Assembly: GCF_026965555.1 (NCBI RefSeq) | Contig: NZ_CP114040.1 | Location: 2,728,001-2,792,000, forward strand | Source: Nannocystis punicea | Lineage (GTDB): Bacteria; Myxococcota_A; Polyangia; Nannocystales; Nannocystaceae | Reading direction: 5' to 3' | DNA: 64,000 bases | Shown here: positions 42,600 through 51,510 of the stretch, piece by piece | Numbering within the stretch: position 1 is the stretch's first letter | Layout of the letters: each line of letters begins with the position of its first letter | Notes under the pieces: generated by a model | Seen by the model: the letters and a program-made list of their open reading frames with translations, nothing else | What the model was told of the DNA's origin: nothing | Database searches by the model: none | Translations under genes and position numbers: made by a program

Positions 42600-43384
42600 T
42601 CGATACCATCTCACCTGACCTGAAGGCCATCCTCAAGCGACTCAAACTCAGCCCCCTGCTATCGACGCTGCCCGACCGGCTCGCCCTCGCACGCCAGCAG
42701 AAGGTCCCGCACCAGGACTTCCTGCTGACGCTGCTCACCGACGAGGTCAGCCGCCGGGACAGCATCTCCGCCCAGCTCCGCGGCCAGAAAGCGCGTCTCG
42801 ATCCCGAGCACCAGCTCGAGGGATGGGACAGCACCACTCGGGTCCACTTCGATCAAGAGCTGTGGGCCGAGCTCTGCTCGCTGCGTTTCGTCGAGGCTCG
42901 CGCTCACGTCGCGCTCGTCGGCCCCGTCGGTGTCGGCAAGACCTTCCTCGCGCACGCCCTGGGCAACGCCGCCTGCCGCCGTCAATACAGTGTCCTCGCC
43001 TACCGCTGTGATCGATTGCTCAAGAACCTCCGCCACGCTCGACTCGACGGCTCCTACGACGCCGAGCTGCGCAAGATCCTCGCCGTCGACGTGCTGATCC
43101 TCGACGACTTCGGCCTCGACGCGATGGACGCGACCGAGAGCCGCGACGCCTACGAGATCTTCACCGAGCGTCACCGCCACGGCTCGATCATCGTCACCTC
43201 GAACCGTGGCCCTGACGAATGGCTCGCAGTCTTCGCCGACCCCGTCCGCGCCCAGGCAGCGATCGATCGCTTCACCAGCAACGCCTACGACCTCGTCATC
43301 GAAGGCGAGTCGTACCGAAGCCGCCAGAAACCCTCGCTCACCCGTCCGCCGAAAACTGGATCCCGCTCGCGCACGCGAGCATGA
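42596..43384 (+). CDS. istB: IS21 helper ATPase IstB
   Basis: A 262-aa AAA+ ATPase with Walker A VGPVGVGKTFLA (about 107-115), Walker B VLILDDFGLDAM (about 166-177), sensor region SIIVTSNRGPDEW, and a C-terminal arginine-rich tail. It overlaps istA by 4 nt. Full length and intact, but with no functional partner in the window; it could act on related IS21 copies elsewhere. Confidence 0.93.
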   Translation: MIDTISPDLKAILKRLKLSPLLSTLPDRLALARQQKVPHQDFLLTLLTDEVSRRDSISAQLRGQKARLDPEHQLEGWDSTTRVHFDQELWAELCSLRFVEARAHVALVGPVGVGKTFLAHALGNAACRRQYSVLAYRCDRLLKNLRHARLDGSYDAELRKILAVDVLILDDFGLDAMDATESRDAYEIFTERHRHGSIIVTSNRGPDEWLAVFADPVRAQAAIDRFTSNAYDLVIEGESYRSRQKPSLTRPPKTGSRSRTRA

Positions 43385-43385
43385 T

Positions 43386-43417
43386 CCCCCTCGTCACGCA
43401 GGATGGACCAGAGGGGG
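43386..43417. terminator. Hairpin at the right end of the IS21 element
   Basis: CCCCCTC (43386-43392) pairs perfectly with GAGGGGG (43411-43417) two bases after the istB stop. There is no T-run, only AAAGG, so this is a likely terminator-type hairpin or IS end feature rather than a proven terminator. Confidence 0.45.
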
Positions 43418-43495
43418 AAAGGTCGTGAGAAGGCCGGGGTCCCATGCTGGTGAAAACCGACAACCGGATCCACGGGCCTCGTGTATCCTCCCGGG

Positions 43496-44677
43496 ATGCA
43501 GTCGCGTCCTTCGCTCTCGCTCCTCCTCTCGCTCGCCGTCGCGTCTTGCGGAGGCGACCCCAACCAGGATGACGGAGCGACCTCGACCGGTAGCACGGGC
43601 GAGCCCGGCACGACGACCACCGACGCGAGCGAGCCGACCGGCAGCACCACCGACGCCCCGACCGGCGGCACCACCGGCGACGCGCACGTCGTCCCCGAGT
43701 TCGGCGGGACCTTCACCGTCATCGGCACCGCCGACGACGGCCTGCACGCGGTCCGCGACCTCGAGTTCAACCCGGCCGCCCCCGAGCAGCTGTGGACGTT
43801 CAACATGCTGAGCCACGGCGTCGTGATCTACTTCGATCCAGGCGCGCCGCAGCAGACCTCGGAGGAGCGGATCGACGCGTACGGGCAGCACTTCATGGCG
43901 TACGTCTCGTCGGCCGCGTTCGGCGATCTGGACACGTTCGCGACCTGCCAGGAGTCGCGCAACGAGTGGAACGTCGGGCCGCAAGATCCGGACGACTTCA
44001 TGGGCCCGGCGCTGTGGCCGGCCGACCTGGACATCTTCGCCAAGGTCGGCCAGGAGTTCCCGCCCAACGGACAGGAGGGCAGCCACCTCGACATGCTGCA
44101 CCAGAGCCCGCTGTGCATGGGCATCGCCCACGAGGCCGGCAACGCGTTCTGGGCCTTCGACGGCATGCACGGCAACATCGTCCGCTACGACTTCCAGGCC
44201 GACCACGGGCCCGGCGGCGGCGACCACTCCGACGGCATCATCACGCGCTACATCGACGTCACGGTGACCCGCCTCGGCAACATCCCCGGGCACATGGAGT
44301 TCGACCACGCGACCGGGATGCTGTACATCGTCGACACCGGCGCCGGACGGCTCCTGCGCCTCGACACCGCCACCGGCACGAACATCGGCACGCTCCCCGG
44401 CGACTGGGACGGGGCCGAGTACACGGGCGTCGAGGGTGCCGACGTGCAGGTCCTCGTCGAGGGCCTCGACGAGCCCTCGGGCCTGGCGCTGCACGAGGGT
44501 CGGCTGTTCGTGTCCGAGCACGGGACCGGCGACATCGTCGCGTTCGACCTCGACGGCCAGGAGATCGATCGCATGACCACCCCGGCCGATCGCATCATGG
44601 GGATCACGATCGGCCCGGCGGGCGACCTGTGGTACGCCGACGCCGGCGCCGACGAGATCGTCCGCGTCGACGAGTGA
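43496..44677 (+). CDS. Lipoprotein with NHL/SMP-like beta-propeller
   Basis: A 393-aa protein. Signal peptide with lipobox AVASC (Cys18), a Thr/Ser/Gly/Pro-rich linker (about 20-65), then propeller blades with EPSGLALHEGRLFVSEHG, GDIVAFDLDGQEIDRM and IMGITIGPAGDLWYADAGAD, typical of NHL/SMP-30-like repeats. Secreted, envelope-anchored. The ATG at 43496 leads into the signal peptide; the GTG at 43481 is rejected. Confidence 0.82.
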   Translation: MQSRPSLSLLLSLAVASCGGDPNQDDGATSTGSTGEPGTTTTDASEPTGSTTDAPTGGTTGDAHVVPEFGGTFTVIGTADDGLHAVRDLEFNPAAPEQLWTFNMLSHGVVIYFDPGAPQQTSEERIDAYGQHFMAYVSSAAFGDLDTFATCQESRNEWNVGPQDPDDFMGPALWPADLDIFAKVGQEFPPNGQEGSHLDMLHQSPLCMGIAHEAGNAFWAFDGMHGNIVRYDFQADHGPGGGDHSDGIITRYIDVTVTRLGNIPGHMEFDHATGMLYIVDTGAGRLLRLDTATGTNIGTLPGDWDGAEYTGVEGADVQVLVEGLDEPSGLALHEGRLFVSEHGTGDIVAFDLDGQEIDRMTTPADRIMGITIGPAGDLWYADAGADEIVRVDE

Positions 44678-44753
44678 GCGGCCTGGCGACGCGCGCCGCG
44701 GTGGGCGTCGACGTCGTGCCGCGAGCGCCGCGGGCGGCGGAGGTCCATGCTTG

Positions 44754-45424
44754 ATGAGCATGTCGAGCTTCGACGCCTGGCGGGCCCGACTCCCGCGGCT
44801 CACGGGGACGCGGGCGATCGTGCGGATCGCCGCGTTGCGCCCGCGCGACGCCGACTACGTCGTCCTCGAGGTCGACCCCGGCGCGGTCTCGGGCTCGCTC
44901 CTTCGGCTGTTCGCGCCGGAGACGTGCTTGCTCGCGGCGGCCGCTGCCGGCCCGAACCTGGGGCGCGAGCTCGCCGATCGCCTCGGCGGCGACGCGACCT
45001 CGCAGGCCCTGTGCCGGCTCCTCGCGGGGCCGTTTCCTCCCGAGCGCCCGCTCTGTCCCTCGACGACCGGTGGCGCGAGCGGCTCCGTCCGCTGGCGCTC
45101 GGCCGCCCGGGTGACCGGGTCGACCACGGGCTGTTTCCCTCTCGCGCGACCAAGCTGGCGCGGCTGCTGCTCGCCGCCGCCGGGGACTACCCGGCCGACG
45201 AGGTGCTCCTCGCAGCGCGTGGAGCCTACGCCCACGGGCGCCCCTATCACGCTCACGACGCGCTCGCGTGCGCGCTGGTATGCGCGGGGGCGCCGGCCCG
45301 CGCGCTGCTGCGTGAGCGCTTGCGAGACACCCGGGCGGTCCGGGGCTGGCGCTCGCGGCGGCAGACCCATACGCTGGGGCGATGGGCGCGGGCTTTTGGA
45401 TATATGTCCGAAGAGCCAGGTTGA
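44754..45424 (+). pseudogene. Hypothetical protein gene interrupted by a frameshift
   Basis: The start MSMSSFDAWRARLPRLTGTR runs in one frame to about 45050 (GPFPPERPL), then a protein-like sequence resumes in another frame as LSLDDRWRERLRPLALG and continues to FGYMSEEPG at 45424. One base lost near 45045-45060 explains the break, the same sense as in the peroxidase gene at 30858. No domain recognised; the C-terminal half is helix-rich (HEAT-like). A degenerate hairpin-family match covers 45405-45418. Confidence 0.6.
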
Positions 45425-45480
45425 CGTCGCGGCCGCCCGGCCTGAACTCCAGGCCGACCGACGCGGCTCATGCGCTGACT

Positions 45481-48400
45481 TTATCCGCGGTATGCGGCGA
45501 GAGACTCGCGTGTCCGCAGGAGCAGCGCCAGGATGCGCTGCTCCTGGCGAACATCGGGCCCAAGCAGTCGATTGAGGTGCATGTGGACCACGCACCCAAG
45601 GACGTCGTCGCGGCTTCGTCCGAGCTGCCCTCGCTCGACCATGCTCCGCAACGACCGCGCGGTCGGGACGAGCGCCACGCTCCGCTCCCTCAGGACCTCC
45701 AGGGCCGGGCTCGCGTCGCCGCCGGAGACGGCGAACATCGTGCGGTCGAGGAGCGGACGAAGTTGCGACTGGCAGCGCCGGTACTCGTCCCGGCCGACAT
45801 CGCGGAACGGGAGCGCTCGACGGCACCAGGTCAGCCGGGCCGGCTCGTCGAGGCCGAGGGCTGCGAGCAGATCGTCGACCGTGAGGAGCGCCAGCTTCTC
45901 CAGATCGACCGGCAGCTGCCTGGCCCGCTCGAGCGCGAGCAGACCCACCACGGTCCGGCTGTCGGCCGCAAAAATGTCCTCTGCCAGCGACACGCCGGCC
46001 GGACCGCCGTATCGTTCGACCTCGCGGTCGTAGGTGTCGAACGAGAGACGAGCGCACAACCCCCGCTCGACCAGGCTCGCGGCCCAGCGACACACCGCCG
46101 GGTACAGCCCGTCGGTAGTACCGTGGAACCGTACCCGCAGATGTGGCTCGGGATCGGCGTAGCGGATGAAGAACCACCTGGCCGCCAGCCCTCGGTTCAC
46201 CAGGTCCTCGGCAAACTCGGCCAGGTGCCCCGTCAAAATATCATTCTGAAAGCAGGCAGGCCCGTACAGCTTTGCAAACAGCCAATCGCTCCCGGGCGGC
46301 CGGACCCGGGCCTGCTGACCGCCGGCATCAGCCGCGGGGATCGCTTGGGCTCGAGCCTTCCCGACGGGGTCCTTCGCCACCAGCGATGCGACGAACTCGC
46401 TCGCGTAGCGTCCGCTTGGCCCCGGCAGCCAGATCTGGTCCAGGTCGGGCAACACCTCTTGCAGCACGAGGCGCTCCCTGCGGCCCGGCTCGCTCAGCGA
46501 GCCCGCGAGCAAGGCGGCCTGCGCAGGGTCGTCGAGGTCGACGAGGAGGCGGTTGTCGCCGGTCGCGTCCAACACATGGCGAGGCAATTGCCAGTGCTCG
46601 CGGAGCACACCCAGCGCCTCCGCGCTGCTCCCGCGCCAGCGCTCGTCGAGGATGGCGCCGACGCGCCACTCTGCAGGTCGCAGCACCAGCCTGCCCGACT
46701 GGACTCGCGGTAGGAAGGGGAAGCTGCGCGCGGGCCCCCAGTCGAACGCGCTCATGCACGCTCGTCCGTCGTTGCTGACTTCACAGAGGAAACGCGCCAC
46801 AGTCGGTCCCTGCAGCTGGTTCAGCAGGTGCCCGGCGCAGCCGGCGATGTCACCGCCGATCGCCGGCCACCGGACGTAGAAGCGGCCGTCTCTCACGCCT
46901 ACGAGCAGCTCGTCCGGCGCAATGGCGACGCTCTCCGCCCGCCCGGGAGCCACACCGTCGAATCGTATCTCGTGGCCGCGGAGCGCCGGACGGACGGCGA
47001 CATTGGCGAATCGAGCCTTCGCGGGCTGATAGTACACCTCGGCCCGGACGCGCGGGTCGACCGCGTCCTCGGCGTGGTACACCTCGCCGATCGCGGCGAG
47101 CCCCGCGGGCCCGAGTAGATCCGCGAATCGGCCGAGCGTACGGCCGGCCCCCGCGACCCCGACGCTCGGAGCGACGATCACCTGAAACTCGCCGGCATCC
47201 AGCGCAGCTGGCGAACGAGCGGCCACCGAGACGAACAGATCGAGAGAGGTCGGTAGCTCGCCCGCTCTCGGAGTCCAGGTGGCGAGCTCCGTCAGCGACG
47301 CTTCGTCGAGTTCGACCGCGCGTCGGCGCTCGCGCAGGGCGGTGAGCGCCACGGCGAGGAGCCGCTCCTGGCGCTTCTCGAAGCGCGGCGGCTCCGCCGG
47401 TGGAGGCGGTCCGAGCCCGAGGTCCGGATCGAGCAGCTCGAGGAGCGGGACCTCGCGGTGTTCGCCGTAGCGCTGCTCGAACTTTCGCCGATAGTCCTGC
47501 AAATACGCCGGACCGTGGGGTTGCGGGGTCAAACGCAGCAAGATCTCGGCCGCCCGCACGACCTCCTCGCCGACCCGACGCGAGATCGACCGCCCTGCGA
47601 GCGGCAACGCCAGGTCGACCTGGAACGCGTGCTCGGCGACGAACAATGCTGCGGCCCGCCGGTCCAACCGCCTCAACGCATCGCCGGACGCGGCGCCGGC
47701 GTGTCGATCCCAGGCCGCTGTATCGGCGAGCAGCGACCCGATCGCTCGCTCTTCCGCCCTCGCCGTGGGGATCGCGGCGAGCCGGCGGACGACATGCGCC
47801 GCGGGGTCTCCGGAGCATGGAGGGCGAAGGTCGGTGAGCAAGAACTTCTGCGCCAAGAGCTCGTCCAGGAATTGCTCGATGCGCTCGCGGGGCGCGTCGT
47901 GAGCGCGCTGGATCTGCTCCACGAGCTCGCAGTAGGGCACCGGCGCCCGGGACAGGCGGAGCGCGAGCCGGACGGGTCCGGACGCCCGGATGGAGATGCG
48001 GCGGGTGTCCGGAGCGAGCGAGCCGCCATCGCAGAGAAATACTCGTTCGCCTGCGAACCATGCCAGTGGATTCGCCGTGACCCGCAAATACGCGAGGACC
48101 TCTCGCCGACGCTCGAGCCGATCCACGACCCCGTATAGCCACTCCATGTCCGGGCGGGTGCGAAGGATCGGTGGGGAATCGCCCAGCGCGAGGTCGGTCC
48201 GCTCACCCCAACGCGCCAGCGCGACCCCCGAAAACAGGCCGTAGGGCGTCGGCCGGGTGGACATGCGGATCAGGTACGCGAGGAGCTTCTGTCGCGCCGC
48301 TCTCCCCTTCCGCGGCGCCAGGACATCGCTGGCGAGCGCCGCATGGAGCTTCGGCGAGGCGATCGCCAGCGCGTCTCGTACCCAGTCACGATCCGCGACC

Positions 48401-48591
48401 ATCGTCCTGCGCCCGGGGGGACTCGCCCACTGGGCAGCACGATCCAGCGAATCGGGCGGACCCGCCGGCGAACCCGCGAGGGCTTGATAGTCCTCGATCG
48501 AACAGACAGGGGTCCGTACGAGGACGAACGGCAAGAGTCGGTAGAAAGAGCCCGTCGCTGGGTCAGCGGATTCGGCCTTGTCTTGAGTCAT
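45481..48591 (-). CDS. lanB: Class I lanthipeptide dehydratase LanB
   Basis: A 1036-aa protein of full LanB length. The N-terminal glutamylation domain (about 1-760) has KLLAYLIRMSTRPTPYGLFS, the classical Lant_dehydr signature, EVYYQPAKARFANVAVRP and HEIRFDG. The C-terminal elimination domain (about 780-1030) has LFAKLYGPACFQNDILTGHL, RWFFIRYADPEPHLRVRFHG, CARLSFDTYDREVERYGGP and VVHMHLNRLLG. LanB dehydrates Ser/Thr of the precursor using Glu-tRNA(Glu). It starts 14 nt after the lanC stop in a run of minus-strand genes with the precursor. Confidence 0.93.
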   Translation of the reverse strand: MTQDKAESADPATGSFYRLLPFVLVRTPVCSIEDYQALAGSPAGPPDSLDRAAQWASPPGRRTMVADRDWVRDALAIASPKLHAALASDVLAPRKGRAARQKLLAYLIRMSTRPTPYGLFSGVALARWGERTDLALGDSPPILRTRPDMEWLYGVVDRLERRREVLAYLRVTANPLAWFAGERVFLCDGGSLAPDTRRISIRASGPVRLALRLSRAPVPYCELVEQIQRAHDAPRERIEQFLDELLAQKFLLTDLRPPCSGDPAAHVVRRLAAIPTARAEERAIGSLLADTAAWDRHAGAASGDALRRLDRRAAALFVAEHAFQVDLALPLAGRSISRRVGEEVVRAAEILLRLTPQPHGPAYLQDYRRKFEQRYGEHREVPLLELLDPDLGLGPPPPAEPPRFEKRQERLLAVALTALRERRRAVELDEASLTELATWTPRAGELPTSLDLFVSVAARSPAALDAGEFQVIVAPSVGVAGAGRTLGRFADLLGPAGLAAIGEVYHAEDAVDPRVRAEVYYQPAKARFANVAVRPALRGHEIRFDGVAPGRAESVAIAPDELLVGVRDGRFYVRWPAIGGDIAGCAGHLLNQLQGPTVARFLCEVSNDGRACMSAFDWGPARSFPFLPRVQSGRLVLRPAEWRVGAILDERWRGSSAEALGVLREHWQLPRHVLDATGDNRLLVDLDDPAQAALLAGSLSEPGRRERLVLQEVLPDLDQIWLPGPSGRYASEFVASLVAKDPVGKARAQAIPAADAGGQQARVRPPGSDWLFAKLYGPACFQNDILTGHLAEFAEDLVNRGLAARWFFIRYADPEPHLRVRFHGTTDGLYPAVCRWAASLVERGLCARLSFDTYDREVERYGGPAGVSLAEDIFAADSRTVVGLLALERARQLPVDLEKLALLTVDDLLAALGLDEPARLTWCRRALPFRDVGRDEYRRCQSQLRPLLDRTMFAVSGGDASPALEVLRERSVALVPTARSLRSMVERGQLGRSRDDVLGCVVHMHLNRLLGPDVRQEQRILALLLRTRESLAAYRG

Positions 48592-48605
48592 ACAATGGAG
48601 CGAGC

Positions 48606-49934
48606 TCAGCTCAGGAGAAACGCCCGGTCCCAGGTCGGTTCGATCGCGCAGGCCGCGGCGAGCAGCACCGAGGCGACGCCCGCCGCGCCCTCGAGCAGCC
48701 CGGGATGATCGGTGCGAACGTCACCTGTCTCGACGTTCTGGAAGCCGAGCAAGCTCCCGGGCGCGTGGCAGGCGACCAGCTGATCGAAGAGCCGCTGGAC
48801 TTCCGCGTGGAGATCCTCGCTCCCGCTGTCGTGAGCGAATCGCATGACGATCTGCAGCAGCCCTGCGAGGCCGTGACAAAGAGTCGGCGAATCGACGCCG
48901 CGCGCCGGCGCCGGACGGCGGCAGAAGGCCCTCATCGCCTCGAGCGCCGCCGAGCAGTACGTGCGCTCCTCCAGGGCCTCGCCCGCCAGCCAGAGCGCTC
49001 GTGCGACGCCGGGGCTGCCGTAGCACCACGCATTACGACAGGGCGTCGTCGGCACGCCCGGGAGCAGCGGGACGGCCATCGGCCAGCTGTCGCCCCAGGC
49101 GTCTTCGACGCGGCTTGCCAGGAGCCACTCCGAGAGCGCTCGGATCGCCGCTGCCGACCCGTCGACACGGACGCCAGCGCGAAACGTCAGGGCCAGGGCG
49201 GCCAGCAAGCCAGGCCCCCCGTGTGCCAGGCCGCAATTGAGGTTTCCTCCCGGGAAGTGCGCCCGCATGGTCTCGTCCATGAAATCGGGCAGGGTGCGCC
49301 ACAGCGGCCCGACATCATCCGCCCCGACGAGCGCGACCAATGCTCGCGCCACGGCGATCAAGGCCTCGCGCGCCGGTTGGTCGTCCGTGCGGCAGAGCAG
49401 GTAGCCCACCATACCACTCAGGCCGGAGATGATATCGAAGTCGCTGGTATGGAGCCGGCCGCGGCGCCGCTGGCAGAGCTCCGCGGCGGCGGCGATCTGC
49501 GGCAGCAGCGACGACTCCACGGACGCGAGCATGCGCTGATAACGGCTGCCGCGCGCCAGAAATTGGGTGCAGAAGGCGAGGCCGGAGGCTCCATGATGGA
49601 GGCCGAGCGGCACGAACTCGAGAGCGCTCGTCCCCTGAGCGGCGGCGGTGAGATGGACGTGCGCGACCCGATCCCAGGACTCTCCCGGGAAGCACGCGTC
49701 CATCCAGCCGTGGAACAGCGCGAGGCCGACATCACCCCGAGCCAGGTCGCACGGCATCCACTGATTGTGCTGCGGCAGGTCGCTCTGCGATCGGGTCCTG
49801 GCTCGAGCTTCCGCGACCTGCTCGGGTCGCCGCAGGCGCTCGGCGACGTCCCGCGCCAGCGCCCGCGCCGTCGCGGCGCGGGCGCTGTCGAGGAAGACCG
49901 GCCATGGCCGCTCAGTCGCGCTCAACAGCAGCAT
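48606..49934 (-). CDS. lanC: Class I lanthipeptide cyclase LanC
   Basis: A 442-aa protein. Zinc ligands are visible: Cys304 in NAWCYGSPG, and Cys353-His354 in PTLCHGLAG. The further LanC motif NLNCGLAHGGPG is present, within the repeated double alpha-barrel pattern (DIISGLSGMVGYLL, HHGASGLAF). LanC catalyses Michael addition of Cys thiols to dehydrated residues. The ATG at 49934 lies inside the last codons of lanA (13-nt overlap), implying translational coupling. Some N-terminal residues may be variable. Confidence 0.93.
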   Translation of the reverse strand: MLLLSATERPWPVFLDSARAATARALARDVAERLRRPEQVAEARARTRSQSDLPQHNQWMPCDLARGDVGLALFHGWMDACFPGESWDRVAHVHLTAAAQGTSALEFVPLGLHHGASGLAFCTQFLARGSRYQRMLASVESSLLPQIAAAAELCQRRRGRLHTSDFDIISGLSGMVGYLLCRTDDQPAREALIAVARALVALVGADDVGPLWRTLPDFMDETMRAHFPGGNLNCGLAHGGPGLLAALALTFRAGVRVDGSAAAIRALSEWLLASRVEDAWGDSWPMAVPLLPGVPTTPCRNAWCYGSPGVARALWLAGEALEERTYCSAALEAMRAFCRRPAPARGVDSPTLCHGLAGLLQIVMRFAHDSGSEDLHAEVQRLFDQLVACHAPGSLLGFQNVETGDVRTDHPGLLEGAAGVASVLLAAACAIEPTWDRAFLLS

Positions 49935-50128
49935 TGCGAGACGGGGGGGTTGCTCGCGCAGCCGGTGCAGGTCCCTCCGCAAGGGGTGGCGCAGCTCTGG
50001 TTCCCCGGCTGGCTCCCGCAGCCGCCGCTCGCGTGGACCTCATGGTTCGGGTCGGGCGGGGGGGGCAGCTTGATCCGGATGTCGAGGTCGAATTCGTCGT
50101 CGAATCTGGTGTTCTTGAAGATTCTCAT
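49922..50128 (-). CDS. lanA: Class I lanthipeptide precursor LanA
   Basis: A 68-aa precursor, with GGAGG 6 nt before the ATG at 50128. The leader holds FDLDI (residues 13-17), the FNLD-like box recognised by LanB/LanC, then an acidic/Pro-rich spacer and a Gly-Gly (35-36). The core (about 37-68) has eight Cys (37, 46, 50, 54, 57, 66, 67, 68) and Ser/Thr at 39, 45, 48, 53, 55, 59 and 64, ending in three consecutive Cys. The core does not resemble a lanthipeptide I know. Its last 13 nt overlap the lanC start. No protease or transporter gene is adjacent. Confidence 0.9.
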   Translation of the reverse strand: MRIFKNTRFDDEFDLDIRIKLPPPPDPNHEVHASGGCGSQPGNQSCATPCGGTCTGCASNPPVSQCCC

Positions 50129-50141
50129 GGCTTCCTCCGGC

Positions 50142-50921
50142 TCAATCCCACAGCGTGAAGGCAAAGGCGATGTTGGCGAAGAGGCCGATTCCTCGCCGGT
50201 GTTCGGCCGAGGACAGGACGCTCACCTGCTCCGCCGAGGGGCCGGACCACAGCGCCCTGCCGGCCGGCCCGGCGTGCTCCTCGAACGCCAGGATGGCGCG
50301 GTCGAGCCGATCCTCGAAGTCAGGGTCCTCCGCGGCGCGGCACTCGGTCTCCAGCACCAACTGACTGAAGAATCGCGGTCCCAGCTCCTCGAGCCTGGCC
50401 TGGAGGTGCTGGATCGCCAGGTCGACCCGCTCCCCGGTCAGCCAGCTGGAGACGTGCGGGAGGCTCTCTTCGAGCGAGAACCAGCCGTTGCGCAGGACGT
50501 GGAGCGCGCGCGCGTAGACGACGGCGAGGTAGCTCTTGACGGGCGTGTAGCCCGGCAGGCGCCAGTGATTGGCGATGACCAGGTGGAGGTCGGAGACGGG
50601 TTGGCTCGCGAACTCGGCGAGGACATCGTAGAGCCTGGTGAAGCGCGGGTCGTCGTGGATGACGGCCTCGACCATCCGGGCGATCTGCCGGAACGTCCCG
50701 TGCGCCTCTGCCTCGGTTCGGCCGTAGCGAAACACCACCTCGGGGGCGGTGATCGGAACGAGCCATTTATAGACGTGCAGGCTCACCGGGTCCAGCATCT
50801 GAGCGTTGCGAAGGCGCTTCATCTGGCTGCGGCTGAACTGCGACGATAAGCTCCGCAAGGGGGCCGTCACCGTCTCATCCAGACCGTGGCCCATGATCGA
50901 TTTACTCTGTCTTTCGTGCAT
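50142..50921 (-). CDS. Unknown protein, first gene of the lanthipeptide operon
   Basis: A 259-aa helix-rich soluble protein ending 13 bp upstream of lanA on the same strand. It has no signal peptide and no known motif, with charged/aromatic phrases such as SLHVYKWLVPITAPEVVFRY, HWRLPGYTPVKSYLAVVYAR and RAILAFEEHAGPAGRALWSG. GGGAG precedes the ATG at 50921. Co-transcription with lanA-lanC-lanB suggests a role in modification, regulation or immunity. I do not recognise the family. Confidence 0.75.
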   Translation of the reverse strand: MHERQSKSIMGHGLDETVTAPLRSLSSQFSRSQMKRLRNAQMLDPVSLHVYKWLVPITAPEVVFRYGRTEAEAHGTFRQIARMVEAVIHDDPRFTRLYDVLAEFASQPVSDLHLVIANHWRLPGYTPVKSYLAVVYARALHVLRNGWFSLEESLPHVSSWLTGERVDLAIQHLQARLEELGPRFFSQLVLETECRAAEDPDFEDRLDRAILAFEEHAGPAGRALWSGPSAEQVSVLSSAEHRRGIGLFANIAFAFTLWD

Positions 50922-51510
50922 CGTGCTCCCTCCCGGGCCGTCCGTCGGACTGCCTCTACCGACCCTCGACCCCCCATGTCGGATAATACTGATGCTTAAA
51001 TCCCAAACGCGTGTCAAGCCACGCCGCCAATTCGCACCGGACGTTGTTTATCCTCGCGGCCGAGGCCTTGGCCCGACAGAGCGGCGTCCTACGCATTCCC
51101 CGGATGCGGCTCGGGGGGGTAACGGCCCACACGCTTATGAGCGATGGACGCTGTGCGAGAGTGCGCATGAATCGAGCATGTCGGCTCGATCGGGGCGCGA
51201 GGGGCAGGCCGCCGAGGAGCGCCATTTCGGCTTACCATGATCATACTCGCCGGATAAACGCGAGCGAGCAACCCATCTGGTTCCATGTGTATTCGCAGCT
51301 CTCGCCGCTCAGCGGGGAGGGAGCGTCCGCGGGACCGATCCGAGCAGCGAGAGATTGGCGCGAAGAGGCGCATCGTCTCGCCGAGCCCTACGCGCGCGGA
51401 GCACCGGCGTCGGGGCACGATATCGCACGGTCGTGAGTATTGACTCGCGCTCTCCGACCCGCATATGCTGAGCTTCGGCCTGGTTCCTGGTCGGAGATGG
51501 TAATGTGTCC
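50922..51510. promoter_or_regulatory. Divergent intergenic region with low-G+C patch
   Basis: About 590 bp between the lanthipeptide operon (leftward) and the T6SS-type genes (rightward). A minus-strand TTGACA (51017-51012) and TATTAT (50988-50983) lie upstream of the operon but are 23 bp apart, too wide for a normal sigma-70 site, so the promoter call is weak. Local G+C is lower around 50980-51020. No gene supported. Confidence 0.3.

Larger units (their letters stand above)
41679..43420 (+). mobile_element. Truncated IS21-family insertion sequence
   Basis: Contains the 3' part of istA and a complete istB in the standard IS21 order with overlapping stop/start (ATGA). The left end and about 200 codons of istA are lost, so the element cannot transpose by itself. 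The right end lies near the 43386-43417 hairpin. The exact target duplication cannot be seen. Confidence 0.85.

Noticed and set aside
48171..50849. Plus-strand frame of 892 codons
   Set aside because: Antisense to lanC and the leading lan-operon gene.
50983..51017. Sigma-70 promoter for the lanthipeptide operon (TTGACA/TATTAT)
   Set aside because: Spacer is 23 bp, too long; noted only within the region description.
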